From Roseovarius atlanticus (GTDB taxonomy: Bacteria > Pseudomonadota > Alphaproteobacteria > Rhodobacterales > Rhodobacteraceae): a stretch of DNA of 64,000 nt. Below, piece after piece: positions 62,230 through 64,000 of this stretch (positions are counted from its first letter, which is position 1; every line of letters begins with the position of its first letter). Location of the stretch: NCBI RefSeq assembly GCF_001441615.1, contig NZ_LAXJ01000010.1, positions 149,948 to 213,947 of the forward strand. Direction: 5' to 3'. The position numbers were made by a program, and so were the translations under genes. The notes below the pieces were generated by a model, which saw nothing but the letters and a program-made list of their open reading frames with translations, had not been told where the DNA came from and made no database searches.

Positions 62230-63096
62230 TCAGGCGGACTTGGCAAATTCCGCGGTCTCGTCCAGCATCTCGGGATACCACCGCTCCAGCACGGGCGCGA
62301 ATTCTTCGCGGATGCGCCCCACCTGCGCCGGCGTCAGGTCGTCCTTCCACCCGCCCGCCTTGCCCTTGGCGAAAAAGCTTTTCATCCCGGCGGGCCGCTC
62401 GGTGAACCCGTGCTTTTCTTCCTGCTTCTTCATCGCCTCGAAACTGGTGGCCTTGATCGCGCGGGCCAGCTTGGGCCGGTCCGGCTTTATGCTCAGAAAG
62501 TCCAGCAACCGCTCCATCGCCTTGGCCGGACGCTCCAGCATGTCCTCGTACCGGATCAGGTGCCGCGGCATCCCCGGCACCGTGGCCCAGCGGGTGACGT
62601 GGTCATCCCACCGCCCCAGCGCATCCAGGATACCCGTCTCGGTTCCCATCACGTTTTCCGGGTCGCACATCTTGTCGATGGCCTCGTCCAGCGAAACCGA
62701 CGTGTGCCGTGCGAATGACGGCGCCACGTCAAAGGGATTGCGCATAATGTAAAGCGCCCCCGCCGTGACGGCTGGCGGTATAAGGTCCACGTTGCCCAGC
62801 CGGATCGGCGTGCAGTGCGTCTTGACGAAATGCTTTACGGGCTTCGATCCCGCAATCATGTGCAGCGCCTTGGTGCGCACCGCCAGCCACTGCTCGACGC
62901 TTTGCCCCCGGAACGGCCCGCCATTGGCCGCGTCAAAGAAATCCTGCCGGATATCGGCCGTGGTGAACTGCCGCAAGTTGTTGATATCAGGCGCCATTCC
63001 CGGCGGCATGAAGTAATGCGCCAAAAGGCTGCGCAGCCACGTGTTGCCCGATTTCGGGAACGAGGCCAGCCAGATGATCCGCCGCAGGTCAGACAC
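62230..63096 (-). CDS. Sulfotransferase family protein (copy 1)
   Basis: A 288-residue cytosolic sulfotransferase-fold enzyme. The PAPS phosphosulfate loop is 'LASFPKSGNTWLRSLLAHYF' and the 3'-phosphate site 'YIMRNPFDVAPSFARHTSVS'; the C-terminal 'RPAGMKSFFAKGKAGGWKDD' closes the donor site. It transfers sulfate from PAPS to an unknown acceptor. It overlaps copy 2 by 8 bases. Confidence 0.9.
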   Translation of the reverse strand: MSDLRRIIWLASFPKSGNTWLRSLLAHYFMPPGMAPDINNLRQFTTADIRQDFFDAANGGPFRGQSVEQWLAVRTKALHMIAGSKPVKHFVKTHCTPIRLGNVDLIPPAVTAGALYIMRNPFDVAPSFARHTSVSLDEAIDKMCDPENVMGTETGILDALGRWDDHVTRWATVPGMPRHLIRYEDMLERPAKAMERLLDFLSIKPDRPKLARAIKATSFEAMKKQEEKHGFTERPAGMKSFFAKGKAGGWKDDLTPAQVGRIREEFAPVLERWYPEMLDETAEFAKSA

Positions 63097-63922
63097 TGTA
63101 ATACCCGTATTTCTTCATCATTCGCTTATGCTCCCGCCGCACCTTCGTCACCAGCGCGGGGTCCAGTTCATCCTTCCACTGGCCCGCCTGCCCCTTGGCG
63201 AAAAACCGGTCGGCATTGGGCGATTTCTCGGAAAAGCCGCCCGCGTCTTCCTGTTTCTTCAGCTCGTCGAAACTGGCAAACCGGATCGCCCGGTCCAGCC
63301 GCTCGGGCACCACCGGCACCCCCATGAAGTCCAGCGTCTTGGCGAAATGGGTCTGCGGGTCGTCCAGCAGGTCCTCATAGCGCAGCGCCAGCACCGGAAA
63401 GGCCCCGCCCTGGGTCCAGTCCTTCACATGGTCGCTCCAGCTTCCAAGAAACTGCCATGTCGTCGTCGCGTCCGGCGCGTTGGCATTGTCCGCCCGCCCG
63501 ATCGCCTCGGCGGTCTCGGCATGGCTCATCCCGTAATGCCGCGCGTAGGACAGCAGCAGATCCAGCGGATTGCGCAGGATATAGATCGCCTGCCGTGTGA
63601 ATCGCGGCGGAATCAGCTCGGTCCCGAAGGCGATATTCCGGCAGTTATGCGTCTTGACGAAATTCACGTCTGCATTGTTGGCAACGATACGCTGCAAAAC
63701 ACGGTCGCGCAGGTGCAAGGTCGCTTCCGGGCTGCTGAAATCCACCGGCCGCCCCGCTGCCGCCCTATACTGCTCCGGTTTGGAATCGCCAAAGCCGAAC
63801 TGCTGTATCTGATTGATATGAAGCGGCTTTTGCGCGTCGGACAGGTAGTTGGCAAGAAATATCCGCATCCACGTATTGCCGGATTTCGGATACGATGCCA
63901 GCCAGACAATGCTTCGTTTCAT
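63089..63922 (-). CDS. Sulfotransferase family protein (copy 2)
   Basis: A 277-residue paralog of the next gene: PAPS loop 'WLASYPKSGNTWMRIFLANY', 3'-phosphate site 'YILRNPLDLLLSYARHYGMS', and 'DRFFAKGQAGQWKDELDPAL' near the end. The ATG at 63922 is preferred because AAGG lies 6 bases upstream; ATG 63928 is too close. First gene of the pair, which shares the same strand and reading overlap. Acceptor unknown; tandem duplication with divergence is likely. Confidence 0.9.
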   Translation of the reverse strand: MKRSIVWLASYPKSGNTWMRIFLANYLSDAQKPLHINQIQQFGFGDSKPEQYRAAAGRPVDFSSPEATLHLRDRVLQRIVANNADVNFVKTHNCRNIAFGTELIPPRFTRQAIYILRNPLDLLLSYARHYGMSHAETAEAIGRADNANAPDATTTWQFLGSWSDHVKDWTQGGAFPVLALRYEDLLDDPQTHFAKTLDFMGVPVVPERLDRAIRFASFDELKKQEDAGGFSEKSPNADRFFAKGQAGQWKDELDPALVTKVRREHKRMMKKYGYYSV

Positions 63923-63945
63923 GTCCATCCTTCGCGGCGCACATC

Positions 63946-63970
63946 AAAAAGGGAACGGTTTCCCGTTCCC
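63946..63970 (-). terminator. Rho-independent terminator of a gene beyond the window
   Basis: On the minus strand GGGAACGG, loop GAAA and CCGTTCCC (8 pairs) are followed by TTTTT. It faces toward the sulfotransferase genes, so it ends a minus-strand transcript that starts past base 64000 and separates it from this pair. Confidence 0.8.
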
Positions 63971-64000
63971 TAAAAGAAAACGGCGGGAGAGTACACTCCC

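Noticed and set aside
1..64000. CRISPR arrays, tRNA/rRNA genes, insertion sequences or prophage
   Set aside because: Reading through the intergenic regions gave no spaced repeats, no cloverleaf-like segments, and no transposase or phage gene; coding density is uniform. A covariance-model scan would be needed to exclude small RNAs.

Overview
The window is chromosomal DNA of high G+C content, about 64 kb long and almost fully coding. The gene families (heterotetrameric sarcosine oxidase, hmu haem locus with HemP and DUF1289 proteins, an Irr-type operator, TRAP transporter, CcmI, entericidin-like lipoprotein) point to an alphaproteobacterium of the Rhodobacterales (Roseobacter/Paracoccus-like). 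This assignment is inferred from family composition and not from a marker gene. I see no rRNA, tRNA, CRISPR array, insertion sequence, phage gene or origin, so this reads as stable core and near-core chromosome.

Layout. 1-4.8 kb: the end of an RND efflux adaptor and a very large RND permease. 4.9-11.6 kb: housekeeping genes (small OB/cold-shock-like protein, Atm1-type ABC exporter, entericidin-like lipoprotein, LysM protein, LOG-type hydrolase, RarD, Fe superoxide dismutase). 11.9-18 kb: sarcosine oxidase genes soxB-D-A-G, with two small membrane proteins between soxB and soxD. 18.2-22.2 kb: ccmI-ruvX-DUF1289, then a dioxygenase-like gene and dusA on the other strand. 22.4-36.8 kb: a large iron island. 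It holds a TonB receptor facing hmuSTUV-chaN, an IsdG-type haem monooxygenase, hemP, dps, and an imelysin / di-haem DUF1111 / imelysin / DUF1513 iron-uptake set. 36.8-48 kb: histidine utilisation. hutI-H-G-U, a flavin reductase and a complete TRAP transporter lie in one direction, and hutF-hutC lie divergently behind a palindromic operator. 48-51.2 kb: zinc uptake, znuA facing zur-znuC-znuB. 51.2-60.6 kb: a ten-gene minus-strand run joining GTP-derived heterocycle enzymes (GTP cyclohydrolase II, RibD reductase domain, PTPS-like protein, methyltransferase, MDR dehydrogenase) to envelope genes (glycosyltransferase, flippase-like protein, sulfatase-like membrane hydrolase, CDP-alcohol phosphatidyltransferase, EEP phosphatase). 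60.6-64 kb: YceI, a beta-keto acid cleavage enzyme and two tandem sulfotransferases.

How it fits together. Metal supply is the main theme: haem, ferric or ferrous iron and zinc import, each with a recognisable operator. These are a shared GACTG-N3-CAGTC-like motif at three iron promoters, an ICE/Irr box before dps, and Zur-like boxes between znuA and zur. The second theme is catabolism of small nitrogen compounds (sarcosine, histidine). The most promising undescribed system is the ten-gene run at 51.2-60.6 kb, whose PTPS-like member has lost the normal zinc and catalytic residues. Start codons were moved from the longest ORF wherever a ribosome binding site, a 4-base overlap or family length favoured a later start; each entry says so.
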